Below are positions 12,329 through 23,827 of a stretch of 64,000 nt of DNA, one piece after another. Source of the DNA: Limnephilus marmoratus (Eukaryota; Arthropoda; Insecta; Trichoptera; Limnephilidae); contig OU862908.1 in assembly GCA_917880885.1 (NCBI GenBank), positions 10,452,501-10,516,500 on the forward strand. Direction: 5' to 3'. A model generated the notes under the pieces. That model saw nothing but the letters and a program-made list of their open reading frames with translations, was not told the DNA's origin and made no database searches. Every line of letters begins with the position of its first letter. Positions within the stretch are counted from its first letter, which is position 1. The position numbers and the translations under genes are program-made.

Positions 12329-13570
12329 CAGTGGTCTCCAAACTTTCCAGCCTTGGGGCCGTACTAATTACTCCAGTAAGTTCCAAGGGCCAAAACCGTT
12401 TAATTTTCCTGCCATTAACTATAATTTCTAGACTAGTCGCCGTGTCGCCGAGTACGCCCTGAGAGAACACATGCTTGCTAAATTCGCCAAGTAATTCAGG
12501 CGTATTGAGTTTGAAATGAAACTTTACAAATGTCAAATCCGTACAAAAAAAAATGGCGGCTATGGAGATGTTTTATATGGGAAATTTTTAACTTTGAATG
12601 AAAATCGAATTTTAATGCATGTTTTTCCGTCTATCCCGACCGAAACCTATGTTTCTTTTGGTAATTAAGTTTAAAAGTAGTTTGCTTTTCAAAATCTTTG
12701 CCTATTAAACGTGTAGCGGCATGTGGCGGCTTGTAGATTATTTACTTTATAAAATATTATGTAAGTATGTAGGTATATTATATTAAATTCATTTTTTTAA
12801 TTAACACAATTTTTTTAACCTTGTCGTTATTTATGAATACTCATTTGAATTCAACCCTGAAGATATTAATTAAACATTTAGTTAATAAACTTTTTTTTCT
12901 TCCTAAACCTTCAGTATATTAATAACAATGTTGTAAAACAAAATAAGTTTTATGTAACCGACTTCAACACGCTTTGGCTTCGAACTCTCTGTTGTGAAAT
13001 AATTATTTATTGTTTTTATTTTTAAAAGCCTAAAACGAAACACGCTGTATGAAAGTTTTGCATTTGTGTGAGTACTGTGATGAAGTCAACTTAACTTGCG
13101 AGACCTACTATTATGTGCTTTGAAGATAAATTTTGATACTCGTTTCTCAGACTTTGACATCATTGCGAATGAAGTAAAGATTTTCAAAATCCACTTGATA
13201 CCGAACTTGAAATCCTGGTTCCGGAACTTCAAATGGAAATTATTGATTTTCTGTGCGGTGATGATATCAAAACTCATCTTAGTTGGAATTTTATAAGAGT
13301 CTTCTGCTAGCACAATTTGATAATGTTCACAAATATAATCGTGGGCTTTCTTTTGTTTTTAGGTACTACTTACTTGTTCTCCAAATGAAGTAGGTACACA
13401 AATAATGTTTATCTACAGATCTAAGTTAACCGATGAGCATTTTAAATCTCTTTTAATAATTGGTACAAGTAAAATTGGTCCACAACCACAAACTGTTGTC
13501 AGTGGAAAATCACAATTACATAAATCAAATGCATTTTAGATGTTATAATGTTTATAATGTTAGTTGGATT

Positions 13571-13763
13571 CAATTATTATAAGCAATAATTATCAGCCTG
13601 AAACACTCATCCACATTGAAAAATCTTCCGAGAAAAGATACATGACGCCAACGGGACTTGAACCCGTGCCCTTCTGATTGCCGGTCAGCTGCTCTCCCAA
13701 TTGAGCTATGGCGGCTTATCTTATACCCGCCAAATGATTCAATATATTCTAGTGTTTCATTCA
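13571..13763 (-). mobile_element. tRNA-headed SINE, family A, copy 1
   Basis: On the minus strand, 13716-13644 folds as a tRNA: acceptor GCCGCCA against TGGCGTC (6 of 7 pairs), D stem GCTC/GAGC, T stem ACGGG/CCCGT with loop TTCAAGT. The anticodon position reads GGC (alanine), but base 33 is C instead of the invariant T, so it is unlikely to be a working tRNA. About 120 bp of unrelated flank is shared with the copy at 13980-14173, which shows that the mobile unit is larger than a tRNA. Confidence 0.75.
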
Positions 13764-13979
13764 ACAATTACTGCTTATTATATTTTTTCCACCTGAAAAC
13801 AACCAACTTTATTTTTGCGAGAGAGACACTGTTAGTGTTAAATCCGTCGCTAGGTGGCGTCGAGACAAATTATGTCTTCATTTATTGGGGAAATACTTAA
13901 ACTTGTCAAATATTAATTATTATTTTTAATTGTTAAACTAACGTTTAAGACAAGATTTTTATGCATAGCACAAAGGGTA

Positions 13980-14173
13980 ACAATTATTATAAGCAATAAT
14001 AATAAGCCTGAAACACTCATCCACATTGAAAAATCTTCCGAGAAAAAATACATGACGCCAACGGGACTTGAACCCGTGCCCTTCTGATTGCCGGTCAGCT
14101 GCTCTCCCAATTGAGCTATGGTGGCTTATCTTATACCCGCCAAATGATTCAATATATACTAGTGTTTCATTAA
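13980..14173 (-). mobile_element. tRNA-headed SINE, family A, copy 2
   Basis: This is a second copy of the ~194-bp unit, about 410 bp downstream in the same orientation, over 95 percent identical by eye across head and flanks. It differs from copy 1 in the tRNA-like head by one base (TATGGTGG against TATGGCGG), which weakens the acceptor stem. Similarity starts at CAATTATTATAAGCAATAAT and ends at GTGTTTCATT in both copies. Confidence 0.75.
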
Positions 14174-14608
14174 AATTATTTGTTAGTTACTATACGTTAA
14201 ATTATCTCCGCATTGTATCTACTGTTATTAAGCTTTACCTAGCAAGTAAATAAAACCGAGTGACTTTGTGTTTTTCATCTAACTTATTACAACAACAATA
14301 ACAAAAATAAGCAAAAATATATAACAAACTGTCGCGGGCCGGACTGATTCCACGGCGGGCCGGATTTGACCCGCGGGCCGTAATTTGGAGACCCCTGCAT
14401 TAAATAGTGGATCAATCGATGTCATTATTTTTATTAGTTATTTAGATTTCATCCCATTTATTGCCAATAAAACATAACTTATTACTATTTTAATACACCG
14501 GTTATTCTCCTCGTAACAGAAGTCATACCAGGATTTTAATTAAACAACTATCGGATTATTTTATAGCCTTAAAATAAACAAAATCTGTAGTCGCAACAAG
14601 CTTATATG

Positions 14609-14775
14609 CGCCCTCTGGAAATATTTATTAATGTACTAGCAGGGGTAGAACGGGTCCAGAACGTTCCAGATTTTTCCCGAACATTCCAGAATGTTCCAGG
14701 ATGTTCTGGAATGTTGTGGGATGCTCTAGAATACTCTAGAATGTTCTGGACTGTTCTAGAATTTTCTAGAGGGCG
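14609..14775. mobile_element. Short TIR element made of a GAA/TTC pentamer array
   Basis: The ends CGCCCTCTGGAAAT (14609) and, inverted, CGCCCTCTAGAAAA (14775) match at 12 of 14 positions. Between 14659 and 14771 lie 23 consecutive pentamers alternating nGAAn and nTTCn in unbroken 5-bp register; 15 are perfect and 8 have one mismatch. Alternating nGAAn/nTTCn is the binding site format of heat shock factor (established knowledge), where three to six units are usual. Whether it is bound or simply a decameric microsatellite inside a small transposon cannot be decided from sequence. Confidence 0.75.
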
Positions 14776-14842
14776 TAACTACCAGTCCTCATATCTTCAA
14801 AAGCACGCCCTTCGGGTAACCTTCTTTCTTTTATAATATACT

Positions 14843-15110
14843 AGCAGACCCGGCCACAGGTTGCTGTGGCTAACGAAACACAACGCCATTACCCAACCTT
14901 TATAAAATCCACACCACCCGCTTGCCAGCTGCCCGCTGCTTGAATTGAATATTTGAATCTCTCGGCTTTCCTCTACTATATATATAGATATAAACCTTCT
15001 CTTGAATCACTCTATCTATTGGTGAAAACCGCATGAAAATCCGTTGCGTAGTTTAAAAGATCTACGCGCACATACATTTTGAGCGACTTCATTTTATACT
15101 ATGTAATAAA
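14843..15110 (+). repeat. Dispersed insect repeat (CTAGCAGACCCGGCC family)
   Basis: It begins CTAGCAGACCCGGCCACAGG and ends with the phrase ACCGCATGAAAATCCGTTGC, GTAGTTTAAAAGATC, a combination I recall as widespread in insect intergenic DNA. No coding frame. Related starts occur at 11819 and perhaps 28163. Confidence 0.6.
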
Positions 15111-15117
15111 TAATAAT

Positions 15118-15403
15118 TTATTTATTTATTTATTGTAAGAAACAAACAGCAATTTATATACAGGATGAGTTATACAAGAGGTTAAACATGAGGTAAGCCA
15201 AAACAGTTTCTTATGCTAATGTTGGTTATTATGATATAATATACAATTGTAATTGGTAATAACCGTTAAATGAAAATGAAAATAACAACAACAACAACAA
15301 AATATATATAAGTATATTAGAAGGAAGAAGGAAGAGGAAAGGGCAAGAGGCAGAGGAAGGTGGGATGGGGACAGGAGATGCTCATGCTGTACCTTTTCTA
15401 TAG
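15118..15403 (-). mobile_element. 3' end of LINE family B, separated from its body
   Basis: The minus-strand end TTTGTTTCTTACAATAAATA and the purine-rich block at 15320-15380 match the corresponding parts of the family B copy at 48911-50103 (near 48930 and 49390-49440). The rest of this copy continues at 17635-19067. The gap is filled by the plus-strand LINE 15404-17634, so this is the displaced 3' terminus of the host element. Confidence 0.7.
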
Positions 15404-16891
15404 TTGTGCATTAATTTAATTAACATATATAAAATAGAAAAAATAATTAATAACATCTCTTGGTCATTGGGCGAAGGTTTCGATAAAATACCATCTCATT
15501 TTATGAAAATGTGCGTCAAAGAAATATCGATGCCTCTAGTACTGCTTTTTCAATTATCTTTGAAAGAAGGCGTCTTTCCAGACCAATGGAAATGTGCGCT
15601 CATTACGCCAGTATTCAAATCTGGATCTAAAAACGACGCTAAGAACTATCGTCCAATTTCAAAATTACCTATTTTTAGTAAGATCTTTGAAAAAATTGTT
15701 CATGAGCAACTTTATGACTGTGTTCAATCTGTAATAACTGAGAATCAACATGGCTTTATGAAAAAAAGATCAACTGTATCCAATCTTGCTGTATTTACTG
15801 AATTTATTTCTAAATCAATGGATAAACGAATCCAAGTTGACGCAGTGTATACAGATTTCTCCAAGGCATTTGACAGAATCGACCATAGTCTACTCTTGTC
15901 AAAACTATTAGCTCTAGGAATACATGGTGATTTGTACCGATGGCTAGTCTCCTATCTTGACAAACGTTCCCAGATAATAGCAGTGAATGGTTTTAATTCT
16001 GAAATTATCAATGTACCTTCAGGTGTCCCACAAGGGTCTCATCTGGGACCATTGCTTTTCACTATATTTATCAATGACATTGTAAAATGCTTTAAGCACT
16101 CTAAAGTTTTGCTCTTTGCTGATGACATGAAAATATTTCTTTCTATCAACTCTATTTTTGACAGCTATAAACTTCAAGAAGATCTTAATAGACTTAATAT
16201 TTATTGTACTGCCAACTATCTCCACTTGAATAGCGACAAATGTTACGTTATTACCTTTACAAAAAAACAAAAAACAATCGAACATGATTATCATATTACA
16301 AACAGTCAAGCACTTAAAAAAATCAATCAAATTCGAGACCTCGGTGTTCTTATTGACAATAAACTTTCTTTTAAGGCACATGTGGATACTATTGTTAAGA
16401 AATCCATGAGCATGTTAGGATTTTTATTCCGTATTGGAAAAGAGTTCACCAATATCCATACCCTCAAAATATTATATTACTCCTACGTTCGTAGTCATCT
16501 TGAATATGCTTCTCCTGTATGGAATCCGCTGTATAATAAACACACAAAGCGCATAGAAGCTGTACAAAGAATATTTGTACATCACTTGAACTTTAAGAGA
16601 CATGTGCGTCATTATGACATAGACAGCTCTATAAAACACTATGGACTTAAAACTCTAAGAAGTAGGAGAGACATCGCGGATATGACTTACTTATACAAAG
16701 TCTTGAGTGGTCATATTGACTGTCCAGCTCTTTTGTCATCAATTAATATTAGAATCCCGAGTAAGAAAACTAGAGACAAGTCATTGTTTCATATCGAAAG
16801 TACTTCAACCAGTCTCAGGCAAAATTCTTTCCTATTAAGAATTTGCAATCTTTATAACAAAAAATGTATCGATACCGATATTTTTTCTTGA
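15404..16891 (+). CDS. LINE reverse transcriptase, N-terminally truncated ORF2
   Basis: A 495-residue open frame encodes a non-LTR retrotransposon polymerase, which copies element RNA into a nicked target. Visible motifs in order: KNYRPISKLPIFSKIFEK (about residues 82-99), YTDFSKAFDRIDH (palm motif A), PSGVPQGSHLGPLLF (motif B), LLFADDMKIF with the catalytic FADD (motif C), IRDLGVLIDNKL (thumb), then YYSYVRSHLEYASPVWNP and a short C-terminal segment ending FLLRICNLYNKK. The apurinic-type endonuclease that should precede the polymerase is missing, so the listed start codon is not the native one; homology begins near SLGEGFDKIPSHFMK (about residue 20). There is no internal stop or frameshift, implying a young insertion. 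Confidence 0.9.
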   Translation: MCINLINIYKIEKIINNISWSLGEGFDKIPSHFMKMCVKEISMPLVLLFQLSLKEGVFPDQWKCALITPVFKSGSKNDAKNYRPISKLPIFSKIFEKIVHEQLYDCVQSVITENQHGFMKKRSTVSNLAVFTEFISKSMDKRIQVDAVYTDFSKAFDRIDHSLLLSKLLALGIHGDLYRWLVSYLDKRSQIIAVNGFNSEIINVPSGVPQGSHLGPLLFTIFINDIVKCFKHSKVLLFADDMKIFLSINSIFDSYKLQEDLNRLNIYCTANYLHLNSDKCYVITFTKKQKTIEHDYHITNSQALKKINQIRDLGVLIDNKLSFKAHVDTIVKKSMSMLGFLFRIGKEFTNIHTLKILYYSYVRSHLEYASPVWNPLYNKHTKRIEAVQRIFVHHLNFKRHVRHYDIDSSIKHYGLKTLRSRRDIADMTYLYKVLSGHIDCPALLSSINIRIPSKKTRDKSLFHIESTSTSLRQNSFLLRICNLYNKKCIDTDIFS

Positions 16892-17634
16892 ACTTTAAGC
16901 ACTTTTAGACAAATACTTAATGGAGCCTTATAATTATCCATCAATTAACAAATAACTTAATTCATTGTAACGAAATTGATACCGTAATTTCTTATGTATT
17001 CTTTCTATTGAATTTTTTTATGTATTTTTATATTGAAAGTTTAAAAGAATGTATATATGTGTATGTATGTGTACATTTATATATTACTTTTCCACCTTAC
17101 ACTTTTAAACACGTCCGGTGTTTTTTCAGTTTTTTTTAAATTTATTATGTAATTATCTTATTTAAAAATACTTATTCAATCTAACAAAACTGGAACACTT
17201 TATTTTAATATTTTACTTTCATTTCCCTTTTATTTTTCTTTTCCTTATATTTTTATATATATATTTACATATAACGCTTTCGACATTACGTCTGGTGTTT
17301 TTCAATTTTCATTATTATTATAATATATGTATATACATTTAGTTATTTTTCTACTCTGTTTTTTATCTTATCTTATCTTGTCTGTATCTTTATCTTTATA
17401 TACTAGACAGTATAGCTAGGTTATCCCTAGACATATCTAGTTCCTAACTATATATTATTAAGCTAAACAAAAAAAAACTTTATAATTATAGACTTTTTAA
17501 TTATTATTGGTGCATGATGTGAACATTCGTTATTGGGTTAATAACCTAATTATTGTAATTTGTGATTTTTTAATGCATGTAAAGTTATAAACCTGTAAAT
17601 GTTCCTAATAAAGAAAATAAAAAAAATAAAAAAA
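15404..17634 (+). mobile_element. 5'-truncated Jockey/CR1-group LINE inserted in LINE B
   Basis: The element consists of an intact-looking partial ORF2 (15404-16891), a ~700-bp AT-rich 3' untranslated region and a terminal AATAAAGAAAATAAAAAAAA stretch ending near 17634. Family B LINE sequence on the opposite strand abuts both ends. The exact 5' edge is uncertain, since the first ~50 bases could be host DNA. No clear target duplication was found beyond a short TTGTG on each side. Confidence 0.75.
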
Positions 17635-19067
17635 CATTTGTGGTCGTACGTTTGACTTCGTTTCGGTATTTCACAAGAGTGTTATTAAGAATATCGATAT
17701 TGTTAAATTGCGTGTTATATTGCGCGCATATACGGGGGATTGTAGAATTTTTTCTAAGGTTGGTTCTGCACGCTGGCAAATGAAAAAAATGGTTTAGTCT
17801 GGTTGGCCTTGTAGGTATGTGAATTCTTAATAATTTACGAGTTCAGGAAAGTCCAGGCCGTTATTCAGAATTTTGTATAAAAATATTTGATCAGATATTA
17901 ATCTTCGTGTTTGAAAAGGAGTAAAGTTGTGAAATTTTAAGGATTCGGTGTTATTTGCAAAGAGTAATTTGAATTTATAATGTACGTGTTTAAAAAATTT
18001 ATTTTGTACACTTTCGATTCTGTCAATATGGCATTGGTAGAGCGGTGCCCAAATTAGTGTGCAGTATTCTAAGTGGGGGCGGATATACGTGGTGTAAAGG
18101 GAATACAGAGTTTTAATATTGCGAAAAGGTTTAGAAATGCGAATTATAAATCCCAACATTTTATTGGCTTTGTTGATTACTTCGTTAATGTGTTTGATAA
18201 AATTTAGTTTTACATCCAGTACTACCCCAAGGTCACGGATTGATTCTATTTCATGGATTTGTGTATCATGAAAATTATAATTAAAAGAAATTTTATTTTT
18301 GTTACGCGTAAAAGATAATTTGTTGCACTTAGAAATGTTTAGGATTAATTTGTTTAATTTACAGTATGCAAAAAGTCGATTTAGGTCTTCTTGAAGTTTT
18401 ATGCAGTCATTGATAGATTTGATTACTAAGTATATTTTTTGTCATCTGCATATGCTAGGTAGTTAGCATGTAAAAAACATTTATAAATATCAAATATATA
18501 CACATTAAACAATAATGGCCCCAAGTGAGAACCTTGCGGTACGCCAGAAGGCACAGTAAAAAAGCTAGACTTAGTTCCCTCAACTGATAAGCATTGTAGT
18601 CTTCTATGCAGATATGAAGTTAGCCACCTAAGTAAGTCACCATGGATTCCTAATTGGTGTAATTTTTTAATGAGGATAGAGTGGTTAACTTTATCGAAAG
18701 CTTTCGAGTAATCCGTGTAGATAACATCTACTTGGTGTCCATTATCCATATTGCTTGTTAAGTATTCAGTAAAGTTGACTAAGTTTGTTAGTACTGACCT
18801 TTTTTGTAAAAAACCATGTTGTTGATTTTGTATGCTGCGGACAACAGTTATATAAATTTGATCGTACACAATACGCTCAAAGAGTTTACTAAATACTGTG
18901 AGTATTGAGATTGGGCGATAATTTACAATGTTACTTTTTGAACCTGTTTGATGGATGGGGATTATAATGGCTTCTTTGAATTTTGTGGGAAATATTCCTT
19001 TGTTTTTATAATAATGATATTGATTATTCAATAACATTTAATAATGATATTGATTATTCAATAACAT
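17635..19067 (-). pseudogene. LINE family B, reverse transcriptase fragment
   Basis: On minus, 19037-18426 encodes VNYRPISILTVFSKLFERI, YTDYSKAFDKVNH, PSGVPQGSHLGPLLF and a broken AYADDKK. The frame then shifts by one base near 18430 and continues with LQEDLNRLFAYCKLNK, IRDLGVVLDVKL, MLGFIIRISKPFRN, a stop at 17827 and a further tail to about 17640. The polymerase is therefore almost complete apart from one frameshift at the FADD-equivalent site and a late stop. It is 5'-truncated near 19067 (an imperfect 30-bp tandem repeat sits there), and its 3' end is displaced to 15118-15403 by another LINE. Confidence 0.85.
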
Positions 19068-19854
19068 TTTAACATGACGCGTAGATCAGGTAGTAAAATT
19101 ATCGATGTTCAAGAATATTATACCAAGAATATTACATATTTTGACTGTTTTTTTTTTAATTATTGGGGTTGAGTGTGTCGGATGAGGGAGCAGAAAAATA
19201 CATACTTTTTGAAAAAAAAAAGTCGTAGCTCTTGGGCATGGGCGTGGATCATTATTTTTCACAAAAAAAAATTGTAATAATTTGAAGAAAAAAAAATGTC
19301 ATTACCAAAATGCCGAAAGGAATAGGGTTAACGTCAAAGATATTAGAGTGTTTCTAATATCTTTTGTTAACATTATAATTCAATCACTGTCATTCAGCGG
19401 GTTTCCCCGTAAACCAGTTGTTAAAAATATGTCTTGTAATATATAAATTTTCCCTTACAAGTAATGTTTGTGATTTATAACAATGCGTGCAAAGATAATT
19501 TAATTTTTTTTTGTGAAGTACCGGTGAACTTTCAAGATTAGAATATTTTTGGTGGAAACTGGTTATCACGGAAATTGAATGACACCATTGACTCCAATTA
19601 ACCACATTTACCGGAATAGGGTATTAAAATAAACTCTCAAAAACAGTACACAATCAGCCTATATATATACAAATTTTATAATTTAATTTGTCTAATTCAC
19701 AGATAAGAGAAACAAAGGATAAATTTAAAGATGCGAGTTCCGGCCCTCCTACATATCTTTTTCTACGAGTACCTACATACTCTAATATTTTTATTATATT
19801 ATTATCGTAAAGATGAAAAGGGGCACGAGTAATGTTAGTCCCACTCTCATAATA
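19068..19854. other. Unassigned; possible decayed coding trace
   Basis: No recognised gene. The minus frame 19605-19390 has a protein-like look (a CTHCYKSQTLLVRE segment with two cysteines) but no family could be named. The motif GGAATAGGGTTA near 19320 returns in direct orientation near 19613. Confidence 0.3.
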
Positions 19855-20326
19855 TACGAGGGTAGGCTGAAAAGTAATGCACACATCCTTGTACAGCGCG
19901 AACAAAATGATCTTCAGAAGCGCGCCAGGTGGAATATGGAAGTGACATTCCTCTTATATACGTACGCGCAAATTTGAGGTCGTTGAATTTATGGGGTTGA
20001 TGTGAAGTTTGTGTGTAATGTGTGTTGTAAATCAAATAAGCGGGATATCGGTACAATACTTACAAGTTTATTTACAAATTACAACAGAATACAACCACCA
20101 TAGTTAAATATTAAATATTAACAATAATAATAAATGTAAAGGGCGAACAAACACTATATACAAGTCGCAGCGCGAGAGAGTGTCTTGTGACAGAGATTGA
20201 TTCCAATTGGTTGATGGGAGACCAATCGGATTGCGGCACGACTGCAGATCAATGACATTGTTCAACCTCCACAAATTCATCCAGTGAATAATGAGAAGCG
20301 GAAGTATGAAGACGTGTTTTAGTGTT

Positions 20327-20885
20327 ATGTCAACGCAAGGTAAACAGCGGGCTGTTATTGAATTTTTGCTAAAAAAGAGACTCCTACTGAAATTGATCGT
20401 CGTTTAAAGGATATTAACGGTGACTATGCCGTTGATAGGTTTACTGTAAATTGTGAGCCTGGAAAAGCAATAATTGTTGATGAAACACGCAGCGGATGTC
20501 CGATAATTGATACAGACGATAAACAATCCAAACTCGTCCACGATTTGATTTAAAATGACCGGTGAATCACTCAAAGGCGTATCATAAAGCATTTCGGAAT
20601 ATCCATGGAACATGTCGGCTTCGTTGTTGAACAATCAGGATACCGTAAAATCTGGGACGATGGGTACCACTCCGTTTCACAGACGAGAAGTAACAGCGTC
20701 GATTAGCGCCTCTGCAAAACCTGAAGTTTGAACCGATTCCACACCCTTCTCACTCCCCCGATCTTTCGCCTTGCGATTTTTATTTTTTCCTCTACTCAAG
20801 AGTAATGATTACACCTCGGACGATGAGGTGACGGCAACTGTCAAGTCCTGGATTCGAGAAATGTCGAGAGAATTTTTCAGTTACG
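20327..20885 (+). pseudogene. Mariner transposase, N-terminal and DDD-region remnants
   Basis: From ATG at 20327 the frame reads QRAVIEFLLKK, TPTEIDRRLKDI and DETRSGCPIIDTDD, which is the helix-turn-helix DNA-binding region of mariner transposases followed by its linker. A stop falls at about 20551. Frames then break repeatedly, with an internal deletion of most of the catalytic core, before SHSPDLSPCDFYFF (third catalytic Asp region) and DDEVTATVKSWIREM near 20755-20875. The reading is cut by the LINE poly(T) at 20889. The gene was dead from internal deletion as well as insertion. Confidence 0.85.
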
Positions 20886-21045
20886 TAATTTTTTTTTTTT
20901 TTGTACAACAGACAGGTTAGTCCAATTATGGTACAATTTTATACAACTAACAATACATGTACATAGTTATTTTTAAAAGATGGTATGGTGATGTCAAACA
21001 CATCTATATCCGCTGGTAGGGCATTAAGCAATGTCATGCCTCTTG

Positions 21046-23810
21046 TCATGCTGTGTTGAGTCTGTCCGACACATCTGTCCGACCCTGCGGTATGTAGAAT
21101 AGGTCATGGCTACGAGTTCGATAGTATTTGTCAGGAACGAATAAGCCACAGCATGACAGGAGATATGGACAATTAATTAGGTTTTTTATTAACTTTAATT
21201 CGAATTCCATGAGTCCGGCATTACGCCTGGTCTCCAGGCTTTGATAATTTGTCTCCTTTAGCAGTTCCACGTGATGCATGAATTTCGGATATATTCCGTA
21301 TGATCGCATGTAAACATACCTTAGGAATTTTTTTTTGAATTTGTTCAATCATATTTATATATTTAAGTTGATAAGGTAACCAGACAGTACTAGCGTACTC
21401 CAGCTTGCTTCTGACCACTCCGTTGAACATGGCGGTCATTGCTTCTATGTAACTGAATTGTTTGCATGTTCTAATTACAAAACCAAGCATTTTGGAGCAA
21501 GCCGAAGTAAGCTGCACTATATGACTTGAAAATGTCAGCCTGGAATCAAAGGTCACCCCAAGATCCTTGATGATATTTACGCGTGTTAGTACTTCTCCAT
21601 TCATTCTATACGGGTATAATAACGGATTTTGTGAACGACTATAAGTCATAACGACGCATTTTTTTATATTAAAATTAAATTTATTTTCTAACGACCATTT
21701 CATGATTGAATCGAGGTCTGCCTGCAGTTTGGAATAATCGTCATCTGATTCGATTTCCATCATCAGTTTCATGTCATCCGCGAATAGGAGACATGAGCTA
21801 TGACGTATGCAGTCCTGAATGTCATCTATTAGAATAAGGAATAACATGGGACCTAGATTCGATCCTTGAGGAATTCCTGACAGAGCTACGAACTTATGGG
21901 AGTCGTATCCATTTACATTTACATACTGGCTTCTATCTTTTAAATATGACGCAAAAAATATCAGTAAGGGTTGATTAAAACCTATTTTGTGCATCTTTCT
22001 TAATAGAACGTCGTGATCTACTCGGTCAAATGCCTTTGCGAAATCCGTGTAGATTACGTCCGTCTGATGCCTACAGTCTAGGCCTTTTGCTACCCGTCGA
22101 GAAAAAGAGAGTAAGTTGGTTACCGTTGATTTCCTCGGTAAGAAGCCGTGTTGATTTTCTCTTAAGAAAGGCGCGATTTGCGGACTGATTTTATCACAGA
22201 TAATCATTTCAAATTTTTTTGGAATTGTTGACAGTACTGCAACTGGTCTATAATTTCTGACATCAGTCTTTTCATTGGTTTTGTCAATAGGGCTGACCCT
22301 TGTTAATTTCCAACACTGTGGAAACGTGGATGACATGATGCAGAGATTAAATATGTAAGCAAGGGATACACTGATATTTGGAGCGATTTTTATAATTATC
22401 GAAGGAGGAATACTGTCCGGACCAGTAGCCTTGTCAGGTCGCATATTCCGGATACAGGCTTCTATTTCCTGGATGTTGGTCAATCCGAGTGAGATATCTC
22501 CAACGTTCCAGGGTGATGCTGTTGGGAAATTGGTTTCAAGTTTCGGGGTTACTTGACTATAAACGGAATGAAAATAGTCAGCAAACTTATTAGCAATTGT
22601 GTCAGGGTTAGTAAAAATTACGCCTTCCTCAGTCAAGCATGTAGTTGAGGTTGGGTTAACTTTTTGTGACCTAATATAATCCCAGAAAAACTTTATATTG
22701 TCTTTGATCCCATTCTGAACATTTTTCATATATTTTTTTTTAGCAAAATTTATTTCATATTTTAGCTCGGATCTACTCGCTGAAAATGTTAGATAATCGG
22801 ATTGCTTTTTGTGCAATAGATATCTTTTCCGGAGCGTTTCCTTTCTTTTTCAATTTATCTATAATACTCTTATTGAACCATATCGGATATACATCGTTTG
22901 TGATATTGGGTTTCTTAATGGGTATACATAATTCAAAAACACTGAACAATACATTATATAAATATTTCACTGCTTCGTCCACCGATTTTATGGTGTACAA
23001 AAATGTCCAATCAAATTGCGATAGAATATTATTGCACAGTTCTATGTTTGCTCGCTTATAATTAAATTTGTAGAAATTATAATTGAGGAACGAAGGCGGG
23101 GGCCCGGGGGGGACGCGGCGAACGTTTTGGCGGCATCGCCGTCTGCACCGAACCTCTCTTGATAGTCGCGCGGATATGTCCAGCGTCGGGTGATGCTGGT
23201 CTTCACTCACCAATGGTTCCTCGCTTCTCGTCACGTCACACATATTAATGTTGCTAAGTATAAGATCAAGGATATTGTCGCTGCGGTTCTTCACTTTATT
23301 GTGCTGAGTCAGTCCATTTGAGCTTGTAAAATATGAAAAATCAGTTAAAACGTCTTCGGGTTTATTATTCAAATTGAAATCCCCCAAAATTAATACGTTC
23401 TTATTTAATAATATGTTGGCTTTATTATCTAAATGTTCGTAGAAAATACGTCTATTTTCACTGTCATCTGTGCAATAAAAGTATACTACACATATAAACA
23501 CAGTAAAGTTATCTTTAGTGACTTTTACCCAGAGGTGTTCACCGTCTGTTTCTAGCTCTCTTACTCTTATTGATTCCAGTGGTGTGCGTATTGCGAGCAG
23601 TACCCCTCCTCCTCGTTGCCCCTCTCGGTCCCGGCGGTGTACTGTGTACTGATTGGTGGACAACAGTTCTGCATCGAATACAGAGGTTTGTAACCATGTT
23701 TCGGTTAGAGCAATGACTTCAGTATTTTGTGAAATAACATTGTTCGAAAATTCACTTATTTTCGTATTTAAACCACGAACATTTTGGTATTTCAAAGATA
23801 GTTTTGCCAT
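21046..23810 (-). pseudogene. LINE ORF2: endonuclease and reverse transcriptase, two frameshifts
   Basis: ATG at 23810 opens an apurinic-type endonuclease: NVRGLNTK, ALTETWL, RGGGVLLAI, LILGDFNL and a terminal SEDQHHP catalytic histidine region. The frame is lost near 22843 in an AAAAAGAAAG run and resumes as ETLRKRYLLHKKQSDY, then the polymerase with NYRPVAVLSTIPKKFE, YTDFAKAFDRVDH, LSGIPQGSNLGPMLF, LLFADDMKLM and IIKDLGVTFDSRL. A second frameshift near 21330, in a run of nine A, moves the native C-terminus (KKFLRYVYMRSYGIYPK ... YYRTRSHDLFYIPQGRT) to the frame ending at 21046. All catalytic motifs are otherwise intact. The enzyme nicks target DNA and reverse-transcribes the element RNA there. 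Confidence 0.92.
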
Positions 23811-23827
23811 TTTTAGGTAGGTATAGA

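Larger units (their letters stand above)
12329..14397. mobile_element. hAT-like element with nested SINEs
   Basis: The left end CAGTGGTCTCCAAACTTTCC and the right end (inverted CAGGGGTCTCCAAATTACGG) match at about 15 of 20 positions and have the CAGNGGT start typical of hAT ends. A GC-rich CGGGCCG block lies just inside the right end. The 8-bp flanks (TTATTCAT and CATTAAAT) do not match, so the two ends may come from different copies or have decayed. No transposase frame is seen; the interior is AT-rich and carries two SINE copies. Confidence 0.6.

Noticed and set aside
13644..13716. Functional tRNA-Ala (GGC)
   Set aside because: Position 33 is C, one acceptor pair fails, and the sequence is duplicated with long non-tRNA flanks, so a SINE or repeat is the better reading.
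22786..23061. Plus-strand 91-residue frame
   Set aside because: It is antisense to the LINE ORF2 endonuclease region.
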